The notes under the pieces: model-generated
Database searches by the model: none
What the model saw: the letters and a program-made list of their open reading frames with translations, nothing else
Told to the model about the DNA's origin: nothing
In this document: positions 48,424-56,504 of the stretch, in pieces
How positions within the stretch are numbered: position 1 is the stretch's first letter
Layout: each line of letters opens with the position of its first letter
Program-made: the position numbers and the translations under genes
Source: Pseudomonas sp. GV085
GTDB taxonomy: Bacteria; Pseudomonadota; Gammaproteobacteria; Pseudomonadales; Pseudomonadaceae
NCBI RefSeq assembly: GCF_003050925.1
Contig: NZ_QAOV01000006.1
Span: 1-64,000 of the forward strand
Direction: 5' to 3'
Length of the DNA: 64,000 bases

Positions 48424-50594
48424 GCGACCTCCCTGGCAATGCGGTAGGCAGCGTGCTGCTCGCTCGCCTGATCGGCCAGGGCCTGTTCGAGGATTTCCTG
48501 GGTGATCATGCCGCGGTCTATCAAGTGTTCACCCAGAGACATTTTTTCCGCATCGAAATCGATCAGCGCCTGATTGAACAGGGTTGGCGGTACCATGCCG
48601 CGCACTTGCAGCAGATTGCCCAGCAGTACTTGGTGATGGCTGACGCGCTCAATCAAGTCTTCGTCGTCCTGATGTTGCTCAAGCACGCCAAGCATCTGAT
48701 GTACTTCCTCGTTTTGACGAGGGCTGGCGTACCAGTAGCGGATCCCCAGGGTAACCCGGCCCTGTGGTGCGAGGCGACAATGCACCGGGCGTTTCAGTTG
48801 ACGGCTGATGGCCCCCAGAGACACCTGGCTCACTGGACCCTCGGAGGCCAGCACCAGGGTTTCGTTTTCCTCGGCGACCGGCAGCACGCCGTAGTGTGTG
48901 GCGATTTTGCGTGGCACGGCGTCGATCAGGCGTTTGTCGAGTTTGAACGGATTGAGTGGCGCCCATTCCAGGTGCAGCTGTTCGGCCAGGGTCTGCACCA
49001 GTTGAGTGGTGTCGATGTGTCCGCGCAGCAGCAGTTCGTGACCCAGGCGCCGGCGTACCGGGTTGGTGATCGCGGCTTCGAGTTGATCCTCAGTGAGCAA
49101 GCCTTTTTCCACCAGCCGATGGCCCAGCGGGGTGCGCTGGGCCAGGGCCAGGGCCGGAAACTCATGAGTGGTCTTGTCCCAGGCGACGCGACGTGAATCG
49201 CCCATTTCCATCACCTGGCGTAGCGCCCGAAGGTTGGCGAAGAAATTGACGAAATTGCTCCACATCATCCGGGGGGCTGATAGCAGCCCTTCGCCCAGAC
49301 CGTAATAACGGGTGACAAACCAAGCGCGCTGAAACAGGCGATTGAGCAGCATGAAACCGTTGAGCCACAGCAGGGTCACCAACAATGCGCTGTCTTCTAG
49401 GATCGATGGAAACCGCCAGGCATTCGGCGCGATTACTGTGACCAGCCACATCGTCAGCAACAGCAGAAGCAGAATGTTCACCAGGAAGCTCAACAGGTAC
49501 GCAATCAGGCCACGGCGGTCGCGCCACAGAAAATAATTGAGCAGGCCCTTGGGGCTCCAGCCCAGATTCTTGGTGCCCTGGAACACAATGCCGACGATCC
49601 AGCGCGACTTCTGCCGGATCGCGTGCTGCAAGTCCCGGGGAAAGTGTTCGCGCACGCAGATCACCTGGGAGAAGGCGCGGTCCATGCCCAACACCCATGG
49701 CTGCTCCAGTGCCAGTTTCGGGTCGGTCACCGAATACCGGGCAAAGATGCACTTCATGCCTTTTTGCTTGAGGCGAAAACCGATGTCGTAGTCTTCGGTG
49801 AGGCTCTGCACGTCGAAGGCGATACCGTCACCGTCCTCGAGCAGGGCACTGATGGCCTTGCGACTGAAACAGGTGCCGACCCCGGCGCTGGGCACTTGCC
49901 CGGTCAGCGCTTCACGCACGATGACGTCCTTGCCATGGTTTTCGGCGAACTCGTCGACGTAGTGCCCGGCAGTAAAGCCATTCCATTCGGGGGCGTAGGG
50001 GTAGACCGGAATCTGGATCAAGTCCTTGGCCGGCAGCAGGTAGTTGAACAGGCGCAACTCCATGGGCGAAATCACGTCCTCGGCATCGTGCAGGATGAAG
50101 CCGGCGAACTGGATCTTTGCATCGTTTTCAAAACGCAGGATGGCGTCAATCACGTTGTTCAGGCAGTCGGCCTTGCTGGTTGGGCCGGGGCGTGCACACA
50201 CCACTTTGTGCACGTTGGGATAATGCAGGCACACCGCATCGACGTCGGCCTGGGTCTCGGCGTCGTTGGGGTAGGTGCCGACGAAAATCTGATAGTTCTC
50301 GTAGTCGATGGTCGAGGCGGCCAGGCGCGCCATCTCGCCGACCACGCCGACTTCGTTCCACGCAGGCACCATGATCGCCAGGGGTTTTTCGCTGATGGTG
50401 TACAGCCGTTGCTCATCGGCGCGCTCGAATTTTTCATAGATCCGCCAGCGCCGGATCAATTTGCGGGTCCAGTACACCAGGTCGATGAACAGGTCATCGA
50501 GCCCGAGTATGAACATCAGCAGGGCCAGTGTAATCGCGAGGTATTTGAGTCCGAACAACGCATAGGCAAAGAGGTCGACAAACACCAGGCTCAT
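48420..50594 (-). CDS. nfrB: NfrB-like c-di-GMP-responsive membrane glycosyltransferase
   Basis: A 724-residue protein. An N-terminal membrane segment precedes a GT2 domain with HDAED (about 169-173), TEDYDIGFRL and QKSRWIVG (the Q-x-x-R-W motif of processive synthases). Membrane helices follow (about 365-440). The C-terminal 250 residues contain MshEN-type elements: PLGHRLVEKG near 487, RLGHELLLRG near 513, LLGNLLQVRG near 656 and SLGEHLIDRG near 685. This matches NfrB of E. coli, a c-di-GMP-activated synthase using UDP-ManNAc. It overlaps wecB and nfrA by four bases each. Confidence 0.9.
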   Translation of the reverse strand: MSLVFVDLFAYALFGLKYLAITLALLMFILGLDDLFIDLVYWTRKLIRRWRIYEKFERADEQRLYTISEKPLAIMVPAWNEVGVVGEMARLAASTIDYENYQIFVGTYPNDAETQADVDAVCLHYPNVHKVVCARPGPTSKADCLNNVIDAILRFENDAKIQFAGFILHDAEDVISPMELRLFNYLLPAKDLIQIPVYPYAPEWNGFTAGHYVDEFAENHGKDVIVREALTGQVPSAGVGTCFSRKAISALLEDGDGIAFDVQSLTEDYDIGFRLKQKGMKCIFARYSVTDPKLALEQPWVLGMDRAFSQVICVREHFPRDLQHAIRQKSRWIVGIVFQGTKNLGWSPKGLLNYFLWRDRRGLIAYLLSFLVNILLLLLLTMWLVTVIAPNAWRFPSILEDSALLVTLLWLNGFMLLNRLFQRAWFVTRYYGLGEGLLSAPRMMWSNFVNFFANLRALRQVMEMGDSRRVAWDKTTHEFPALALAQRTPLGHRLVEKGLLTEDQLEAAITNPVRRRLGHELLLRGHIDTTQLVQTLAEQLHLEWAPLNPFKLDKRLIDAVPRKIATHYGVLPVAEENETLVLASEGPVSQVSLGAISRQLKRPVHCRLAPQGRVTLGIRYWYASPRQNEEVHQMLGVLEQHQDDEDLIERVSHHQVLLGNLLQVRGMVPPTLFNQALIDFDAEKMSLGEHLIDRGMITQEILEQALADQASEQHAAYRIAREVA

Positions 50595-51742
50595 ACGGCT
50601 TTTCCAGCCGTACGGTGTTTGAGCCAGATGACGAGGCGATTGGCGATGCGCTCGCTGGCGTGTCCGTCGCCATAAGGACTATGGACCCGGCTCATGCGCT
50701 GGAAGGTGGCGTCATCATCGAACAACAGGCTCGACTCCTTGACGATACGGTCGGTGTCGGTACCCACCAGCACCACCGTTCCGCCTTCGAGCGCCAATGG
50801 CCGCTCCGTGACATCACGCAACACCAACAGCGGTTTGCCAATGGCCGGGGCTTCCTCCTGGATGCCACCGGAATCGGTGAGAATGAAATACGCGCGGCCC
50901 ATCAGCCAGACGAAATGCCGGTAATCCTGCGGTGCCACCAGATAGATATTGGGTTTGTCCGCGAGAACGCCGTAGACCGCCTTTTGCACCTGCGGATTGA
51001 GGTGCACCGGGTAGACGAATTGCACATCGGGATAACGTTCGGCGAGGGTGGCCAGGGCCAGGCAGATGTTGCGAAAGCCGCTGCCGAAGTTCTCCCGGCG
51101 ATGCCCGGTGATCAGCACCATGCGCCTGTTGTCGTCGAGCACGGCCAGCGGCGAGTCGGCGGCCGGTTGCCAGTGGATTTCCCGCTGGTGATTGCGCATC
51201 CATACCAGCGCATCAATCACTGTATTACCGGTGACCTCAATGTTGGTCTTGGACACACCTTCGCGCAGCAGGTTGCCTGCGTCATTGATGGTCGGCGCAA
51301 AATGCAGGTCGGCAATGACCCCGGTCAGTTGCCGGTTGGCTTCCTCCGGCCAGGGGGCGCGCAAGTTACCGGTACGCAACCCCGCCTCGACGTGGCCAAT
51401 CGGCAACTGGCGATTGAAGGCGGCGAGAGCGGCCATGAAGCTGGTGGTGGTATCGCCGTGCACCAGCACGATATCTGGTTGCACTCGCTCGTAGGCTTTG
51501 TCGAGATGCCCCAGCAATTGTTCGGAGAGACCGTTGAGGGTCTGGCCCAGGGTCATCACCTGCAAGTCTTCATCGACTGTCAGTTCGAACGAGTCGAGGA
51601 CCTGCTTGAGCATTTCCCGATGCTGGCCGGTGGAGCAGATGTTCAGCGTGATACCAGGCCAATTACGCAGGACCCGCGCCAGGGGGGCCATCTTGATGGC
51701 CTCCGGACGCGTACCGAAAACCATCATGACTTTAAATGTCAT
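50591..51742 (-). CDS. wecB: UDP-N-acetylglucosamine 2-epimerase (non-hydrolysing)
   Basis: 383 residues from ATG 51742 behind AGGAGAG. The family signatures are all present: FGTRPEAIKMAPL, HGDTTT, GHVEAGLRTGN, GNTVIDAL, TGHRRENFG and TDSGGIQEEAPAIGKP. It interconverts UDP-GlcNAc and UDP-ManNAc. It is the first gene of an operon with nfrB and nfrA, so it very likely supplies UDP-ManNAc for exopolysaccharide made by NfrB. In E. coli wecB sits in the ECA locus yet is needed for the same polymer. Confidence 0.93.
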   Translation of the reverse strand: MTFKVMMVFGTRPEAIKMAPLARVLRNWPGITLNICSTGQHREMLKQVLDSFELTVDEDLQVMTLGQTLNGLSEQLLGHLDKAYERVQPDIVLVHGDTTTSFMAALAAFNRQLPIGHVEAGLRTGNLRAPWPEEANRQLTGVIADLHFAPTINDAGNLLREGVSKTNIEVTGNTVIDALVWMRNHQREIHWQPAADSPLAVLDDNRRMVLITGHRRENFGSGFRNICLALATLAERYPDVQFVYPVHLNPQVQKAVYGVLADKPNIYLVAPQDYRHFVWLMGRAYFILTDSGGIQEEAPAIGKPLLVLRDVTERPLALEGGTVVLVGTDTDRIVKESSLLFDDDATFQRMSRVHSPYGDGHASERIANRLVIWLKHRTAGKAV

Positions 51743-52031
51743 TAACTCTCCTGGGACCGCACACGCCGGATACGTCGCGGCTGCTAAAACCGGTAATTTC
51801 TTGGGCATAGAATAATGCAGTCGGATGGGGAGGTGTCCAATGAATGGCCCTGACTCGAAGGTCTTGCTTCGAATGGGTTCATGTGCGCCCGGTTGTGAAC
51901 CGGATACCCGCTTCCTGTAGCCAACGGTAGCGTCTGCCTGCCCGTGCGTTTGGTAACGGTTTTTCCTCCCCTGACGCATCCATCTGATTCAAAACACTTT
52001 TCAATTCCCCCAGGATTCCGCCCATATCTTA
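51743..52031. other. Divergent intergenic region ahead of wecB
   Basis: About 290 bases holding the wecB promoter. Two small inverted repeats are visible: TCGAAG-N6-CTTCGA at 51855-51872 and CCGGTT-GTG-AACCGG at 51889-51903. Neither matches an operator I recognise. No gene is seen. Confidence 0.4.
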
Positions 52032-52047
52032 TGGCACACTTTCTGCT
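52032..52047 (+). promoter_or_regulatory. Candidate sigma-54 promoter for the ABC transporter operon
   Basis: TGGCACACTTTCTGCT has the -24 GG and -12 GC with the required 10-base spacing and matches TGGCACGNNNNTTGCW at most positions. It points toward the binding-protein gene, with a start expected near 52057. Amino-acid ABC transporters in Pseudomonas are often sigma-54/NtrC dependent. Confidence 0.5.
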
Positions 52048-52050
52048 GTC

Positions 52051-52090
52051 TATTCCGTTGTTACACACCGTATTCCGGTATAGCGGAATA
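52051..52090. promoter_or_regulatory. TATTCCG repeat/dyad, probable IclR-type operator
   Basis: TATTCCG at 52051 and again at 52071; the second pairs with CGGAATA at 52084-52090 across six bases to form a perfect inverted repeat. The two forward copies are 20 bases (two helical turns) apart. The block overlaps the expected transcription start. The IclR regulator in the same operon is the natural candidate binder. Confidence 0.55.
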
Positions 52091-52112
52091 AACTAGCCTT
52101 GGAGTGCTTGCC

Positions 52113-52961
52113 ATGCATCGCCGACCTTCCTTATTTAAAGCGTGTGTTTTTCTGTTCGCGGCTTCGGCCTCTGTCGTGGGTATCGCTCAAGCGGCAGACA
52201 GCAAGCTCGACAGCGTCCTGGCCCGCGGCAAACTGATTGTAGGCACCGGCAGCACCAACGCGCCGTGGCACTTCCAGGGCGCCGATGGCAAGTTGCAAGG
52301 CTTTGATATCGATATCGCGCGCATGGTGGCCAAGGGGTTGTTCAACGACCCGAGCAAAGTCGAGTTCGTGGTGCAGTCGTCCGACGCGCGTATCCCCAAC
52401 CTGCTGACCGACAAGGTCGACATGAGCTGCCAGTTCATCACCGTGACCGCTAGCCGTGCCCAGCAAGTGGCGTTCACCCTGCCGTACTACCGGGAAGGTG
52501 TCGGCCTGCTGCTGCCGGCGAACAGCAAGTACAAGGAAATCGATGACATGAAGGCCGCCGGTGACAGTCTCACCGTGGCGGTGCTGCAAAACGTCTATGC
52601 CGAAGAGCTGGTGCACCAGGCGCTGCCCAAGGCCAAGGTCGATCAGTACGACAGCGTGGACCTGATGTACCAGGCCGTGAACTCCGGCCGCGCCGACGCG
52701 GCGGCCACCGATCAGTCTTCGGTGAAATACCTGATGGTGCAGAACACCGGCCGTTATCGCAGCCCGGCCTATGCCTGGAGCCCGCAGACTTATGCGTGCG
52801 CGGTCAAGCGCGGCGATCAGGACTGGCTGAATTTCGTCAACACCACCCTGCATGAGGCCATGACCGGCGTTGAGTTCCCGACTTACGCGGCATCGTTCAA
52901 ACAGTGGTTCGGTGTGGATCTGCCAACGCCGGCGATTGGCTTCCCCGTCGAATTCAAATGA
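52113..52961 (+). CDS. Family 3 periplasmic binding protein of a polar amino-acid-type ABC transporter
   Basis: 282 residues from ATG 52113, nine bases after GGAG. The signal peptide is about 1-28 (FKACVFLFAASASVVGIAQA). The mature protein has the SBP-bac-3 fold: RGKLIVGTGSTNAPWHF, GFDIDIARMVAKGLF, DMSCQFITVTASRAQQVAFT and an RADAAATDQSS hinge segment. It binds the substrate for the two permeases and ATPase that follow. The operon context suggests D-glucosaminate or glucosamine-derived acid (inference). Confidence 0.9.
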   Translation: MHRRPSLFKACVFLFAASASVVGIAQAADSKLDSVLARGKLIVGTGSTNAPWHFQGADGKLQGFDIDIARMVAKGLFNDPSKVEFVVQSSDARIPNLLTDKVDMSCQFITVTASRAQQVAFTLPYYREGVGLLLPANSKYKEIDDMKAAGDSLTVAVLQNVYAEELVHQALPKAKVDQYDSVDLMYQAVNSGRADAAATDQSSVKYLMVQNTGRYRSPAYAWSPQTYACAVKRGDQDWLNFVNTTLHEAMTGVEFPTYAASFKQWFGVDLPTPAIGFPVEFK

Positions 52962-53012
52962 TCCCGTGAGAGTGGGGCGCGCCAATGCGCCCCGCTCAAG
53001 GTACTGCTGACC

Positions 53013-53675
53013 ATGAACTATCAGTTGAACTTTGCCGCCGTGTGGCGCGATTTCGACACCTTGCTGGCGGGGCTCGGTATGGGCCTTGAACTGGCGCTGG
53101 TGTCGATCGCCATCGGCTGCGTGATCGGCCTGATGATGGCGTTTGCCTTGCTGTCCAGGCATCGCGCATTGCGGGTGCTGGCGTCGGTGTATGTCACGGT
53201 GATTCGTAACACGCCGATCCTGGTGTTGATTCTGTTGATCTACTTTGCGTTGCCGAGCCTGGGGATACGCCTGGACAAGATTCCCTCGTTCATCATCACC
53301 CTGTCGCTGTACGCCGGGGCCTACCTGACCGAAGTGTTCCGCGGCGGTTTGCTGAGCATTCCCAAGGGCCTGCGCGAAGCTGGGCTGGCCATTGGCCTGG
53401 GCGAGTGGCAGGTCAAGGCCTACGTCACCGTGCCGGTGATGCTGCGCAATGTGTTGCCGGCCCTGTCGAACAACTTCATTTCGCTGTTCAAGGACACCTC
53501 GCTGGCGGCGGCGATTGCCGTACCGGAGCTGACCTATTACGCGCGCAAGATCAATGTCGAAAGCTACCGGGTGATTGAAACCTGGCTGGTGACCACGGCG
53601 CTTTATGTGGCGGCCTGTTACCTGATTGCCATGATGCTGCGTTACCTCGAACAGCGTCTGGCGATTCGCCGATAG
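53013..53675 (+). CDS. ABC transporter permease 1 (HisMQ/GlnP type)
   Basis: 220 residues with about five transmembrane helices (for example LELALVSIAIGCVIGLMMAF and ILVLILLIYFALPSL). The EAA loop EAGLAIGLGEWQVKAYVTVP contacts the ATPase. RNTPILVLILLIYF is typical of polar amino-acid uptake permeases. It lies 51 bases after the binding-protein gene and eight bases before the second permease. Confidence 0.92.
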   Translation: MNYQLNFAAVWRDFDTLLAGLGMGLELALVSIAIGCVIGLMMAFALLSRHRALRVLASVYVTVIRNTPILVLILLIYFALPSLGIRLDKIPSFIITLSLYAGAYLTEVFRGGLLSIPKGLREAGLAIGLGEWQVKAYVTVPVMLRNVLPALSNNFISLFKDTSLAAAIAVPELTYYARKINVESYRVIETWLVTTALYVAACYLIAMMLRYLEQRLAIRR

Positions 53676-53683
53676 GAGGCCCC

Positions 53684-54346
53684 ATGTACGAATCCCCCAG
53701 TTGGTTGCATGAGTTGTGGGTGGCGCGGGAAGTGCTGTGGCAAGGCTTTCTGACCAGCGTCCAGGTGTCGGTGCTGGCGATTTTGCTCGGCACGCTGGTT
53801 GGCGTCGTCGCCGGGCTGGTGCTGACCTACGGTAAATTCTGGATGCGCGCACCGTTTCGTTTTTATGTCGATGTGATTCGCGGCACGCCCGTGTTCGTGC
53901 TGGTGCTGGCGTGCTTTTACATGGCGCCGGCGCTGGGCTGGCAGATCGGTGCGTTCCAGGCCGGTGCGCTGGGACTGACGCTGTTCTGCGGCTCCCATGT
54001 TGCCGAAATCGTGCGCGGTGCCTTGCAGGCCCTGCCGCTTGGGCAGATGGAGGCAAGCAAGGCCATCGGCCTGACGTTCTACCAGGCCCTCGGTTACGTG
54101 TTGTTGCCCCAGGCGCTGCGGCAGATTCTGCCGACCTGGGTCAATTCGTCGACCGAGATCGTCAAGGCCTCGACCCTGTTGTCGGTGATCGGCGTCGCCG
54201 AGTTGCTGCTCAGTACTCAGCAGATCATCGCCCGGACCTTCATGACCCTGGAGTTTTACCTGTTCGCCGGATTCCTGTTCTTCGTCATCAACTACGGCAT
54301 CGAGTTACTCGGCCGGCATATTGAAAAGCGGGTGGCTTTGCCATGA
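53684..54346 (+). CDS. ABC transporter permease 2 (HisMQ/GlnP type)
   Basis: 220 residues, the same size and family as the preceding gene, with [20 protein letters not shown] and the EAA loop [21 protein letters not shown] heterodimeric membrane pair is expected. AGGAGG precedes the ATG at 53684. Its stop overlaps the ATPase start as ATGA. Confidence 0.92.
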   Translation: MYESPSWLHELWVAREVLWQGFLTSVQVSVLAILLGTLVGVVAGLVLTYGKFWMRAPFRFYVDVIRGTPVFVLVLACFYMAPALGWQIGAFQAGALGLTLFCGSHVAEIVRGALQALPLGQMEASKAIGLTFYQALGYVLLPQALRQILPTWVNSSTEIVKASTLLSVIGVAELLLSTQQIIARTFMTLEFYLFAGFLFFVINYGIELLGRHIEKRVALP

Positions 54347-55137
54347 CTCAGACTCAAACCCATGCACAAAACGGCCAACCGCTGCTGGATATTCGCGGCC
54401 TGCACAAGCGTTACGACCAGCTCGAAGTGCTCAAGGGCGTCGATCTGACGATGCAGCGCGGCAATGTGGTGACGTTGATCGGTTCCAGCGGCTCGGGCAA
54501 GACCACGCTGCTGCGCTGCGTGAACATGCTCGAAGAGTTCCAGGGCGGGCAGATCCTGCTCGACGGCGAATCCATCGGTTATGACGAGGTCAACGGCAAA
54601 CGCATTCGCCACCCGGAAAAAGTCATTGCCCGTCATCGTGCCATGACCGGCATGGCGTTCCAGCAGTTCAACCTGTTTCCGCACCTGACTGCATTGCAGA
54701 ACGTCACCCTGGGTCTGCTCAAAGTCAAGAAACTGCACAAGGACGAGGCCGTGGTCCTGGCCGAGAAATGGCTGGAGCGCGTCGGCCTGCTGGAACGTCG
54801 CGATCACTTTCCCGGTCAGTTGTCTGGCGGTCAGCAGCAGCGCGTGGCGATTGCCCGCGCAATCGCCATGAACCCGAGCCTGATGCTGTTCGACGAAGTG
54901 ACCTCGGCCCTGGACCCGGAACTGGTCGGCGAAGTGCTGAGCGTGATCAAGGGCCTGGCCGAAGACGGCATGACCATGCTGCTGGTGACCCACGAAATGC
55001 GCTTCGCCTTCGAGGTTTCAGACAAGATCGTATTCATGAATCAGGGGCGTATCGAAGAGCAGGGGCCGCCCAAGGACCTGTTCGAGCGCCCGCAATCGCC
55101 ACGACTGGCGGAATTTCTCAAAAGCACTCGCTTTTAA
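54343..55137 (+). CDS. ABC transporter ATP-binding protein (polar amino acid type)
   Basis: 264 residues. Walker [15 protein letters not shown] loop [16 protein letters not shown], signature [16 protein letters not shown], Walker [15 protein letters not shown] and the switch His in [10 protein letters not shown]. It energises the two permeases. Translationally coupled to permease 2. Confidence 0.94.
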   Translation: MTQTQTHAQNGQPLLDIRGLHKRYDQLEVLKGVDLTMQRGNVVTLIGSSGSGKTTLLRCVNMLEEFQGGQILLDGESIGYDEVNGKRIRHPEKVIARHRAMTGMAFQQFNLFPHLTALQNVTLGLLKVKKLHKDEAVVLAEKWLERVGLLERRDHFPGQLSGGQQQRVAIARAIAMNPSLMLFDEVTSALDPELVGEVLSVIKGLAEDGMTMLLVTHEMRFAFEVSDKIVFMNQGRIEEQGPPKDLFERPQSPRLAEFLKSTRF

Positions 55138-55165
55138 CGTCATTTTCAAAGCAGGAGAAACGCCC

Positions 55166-55555
55166 ATGAGCATTACTCGTTACGGCACCGGAAGCACCGC
55201 CGCTGGCGGTCAGCCTCGCCCATTCGCCCGTGCCGTTGAAGCCGATGGCTGGCTGCACGTTTCCGGGCAGGTGCCGGCGCTGGACGGCGAGATCATTACT
55301 GGCGGCATTGTCGAACAGACCCACCAGACGATGAAAAACCTGATCGCGATTCTCGAAGAGGCCGGTTATGGCCTGGAAGACGTGGTGCGTGCTGGCGTGT
55401 GGCTGGAGGATCCGCGGGATTTCACGAGTTTCAACAAGGTGTTCTCCGAATACTTCAAACCGGAACATGCCCCGGCGCGGGCCTGCGTGCAGGCCAACAT
55501 GATGGTCGACTGCAAGGTCGAGATCGACTGCATTGCGTACAAGAAAAAGGCTTGA
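55166..55555 (+). CDS. RidA family imine/enamine deaminase
   Basis: 129 residues with the RidA fold: WLHVSGQVPALDGE, QTHQTMKNLIAILEEAGY, and the catalytic Arg in PARACVQANMMVDCKVEIDC. RidA proteins hydrolyse reactive 2-enamine/imine intermediates released by PLP-dependent dehydratases. Here it lies between the transporter and a PLP D-amino-acid lyase, which fits protection against the product of that lyase. GCAGGAGAAACGCCC precedes the ATG. Confidence 0.9.
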   Translation: MSITRYGTGSTAAGGQPRPFARAVEADGWLHVSGQVPALDGEIITGGIVEQTHQTMKNLIAILEEAGYGLEDVVRAGVWLEDPRDFTSFNKVFSEYFKPEHAPARACVQANMMVDCKVEIDCIAYKKKA

Positions 55556-55570
55556 GTCCGCGGTGACTGC

Positions 55571-55636
55571 ATCGCGAGCAGGCTCGCTCCTACATTTGGA
55601 ATGCGTTCCCTGTAGGAGCGAGCCTGCTCGCGATGG
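55571..55636. repeat. REP/REPIN-type inverted repeat
   Basis: ATCGCGAGCAGGCTCGCTCCT and AGGAGCGAGCCTGCTCGCGAT are inverted copies about 20 bases apart, between ridA and the IclR gene. Confidence 0.88.
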
Positions 55637-55700
55637 CGGCCTAACGGTCAACGCAGCACTCTGGTTAAACTCCCGGCGACTTTGAATGGGAACCACTGAA

Positions 55701-56465
55701 ATGACCGAAGACACCATCAAGCGTCGGGCACGTGGTCTGGACCGGGCGTTCGATATCCTCGACTTCCTCAAGGAGATCGGCCAGCCCCTGCGCCCGAACG
55801 ACATTGCCAACGGCATCGGCAGCCCAAAATCCACGGTCTACGAACTGGTGGCTTCGCTGCTGGAGCGGCGGATCCTGGAGCCGGTGGGCAAGGACGGTCA
55901 TGTCTACCTCGGTCGTCAGTTGTACTTTCTCGGCCAGGCCCACTTGCGCCATTTCGACCTGACCCGTGAAGCCGATCACGCCTTGCAGGAAATCGTCAGC
56001 CAGACCCATGAAACGGCGCAGATGTGTCTGCTCAACGGGCGCAAATACACCGTTGCGTTGATGAAGGAGGGGGAACGGCATTTCCGCATTTCCTCGGACA
56101 TTGGCGAAAACGCGCCCATCCCCTGGACCGCCTCCGGGCGGCTGTTGCTGGCGCACCTGAGCGACCAGGCAATCGTCGACCTGATCGACCACGACGACTT
56201 CATCCTGCCCGACGGCGAACGCTTGCCGCTGGAACAGTTTCTCAAGGAAATCCGTCAGGCCGGGATCGATGGATTTTTTTCTTTCGATAGCGTCGCCGAC
56301 ACCTTTACCCATTGCTTCGCCGCACCCGTCAAAGACCCTGGCGGCGTGGCCATCGCGACCCTGTGCATTGTCGCTCCACGAGCCGATGCCAAGAAAAACT
56401 ACAATGACTACCGCCGGGTGCTGATCGACAGCGCCAACAGCCTGGCCCGTCGCATCAACGAATAA
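55701..56465 (+). CDS. IclR family transcriptional regulator
   Basis: 254 residues. The N-terminal winged helix (about 10-75) has ALDILDFL-like DRAFDILDFLKEIGQPLRPN and GSPKSTVYELVASLLERRIL. The IclR effector domain follows (about 85-250, VALMKEGERHFRISSDIGEN, WTASGRLLLAHLSD, IATLCIVAP). ATG 55686 would add five residues; neither start has a strong ribosome binding site. It probably controls the surrounding catabolic genes through the TATTCCG dyad at 52071-52090. Confidence 0.9.
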   Translation: MTEDTIKRRARGLDRAFDILDFLKEIGQPLRPNDIANGIGSPKSTVYELVASLLERRILEPVGKDGHVYLGRQLYFLGQAHLRHFDLTREADHALQEIVSQTHETAQMCLLNGRKYTVALMKEGERHFRISSDIGENAPIPWTASGRLLLAHLSDQAIVDLIDHDDFILPDGERLPLEQFLKEIRQAGIDGFFSFDSVADTFTHCFAAPVKDPGGVAIATLCIVAPRADAKKNYNDYRRVLIDSANSLARRINE

Positions 56466-56504
56466 CAGCGGCTGCCTGCGGCCGCGTGAACGAGGAGTTC
56501 GACC

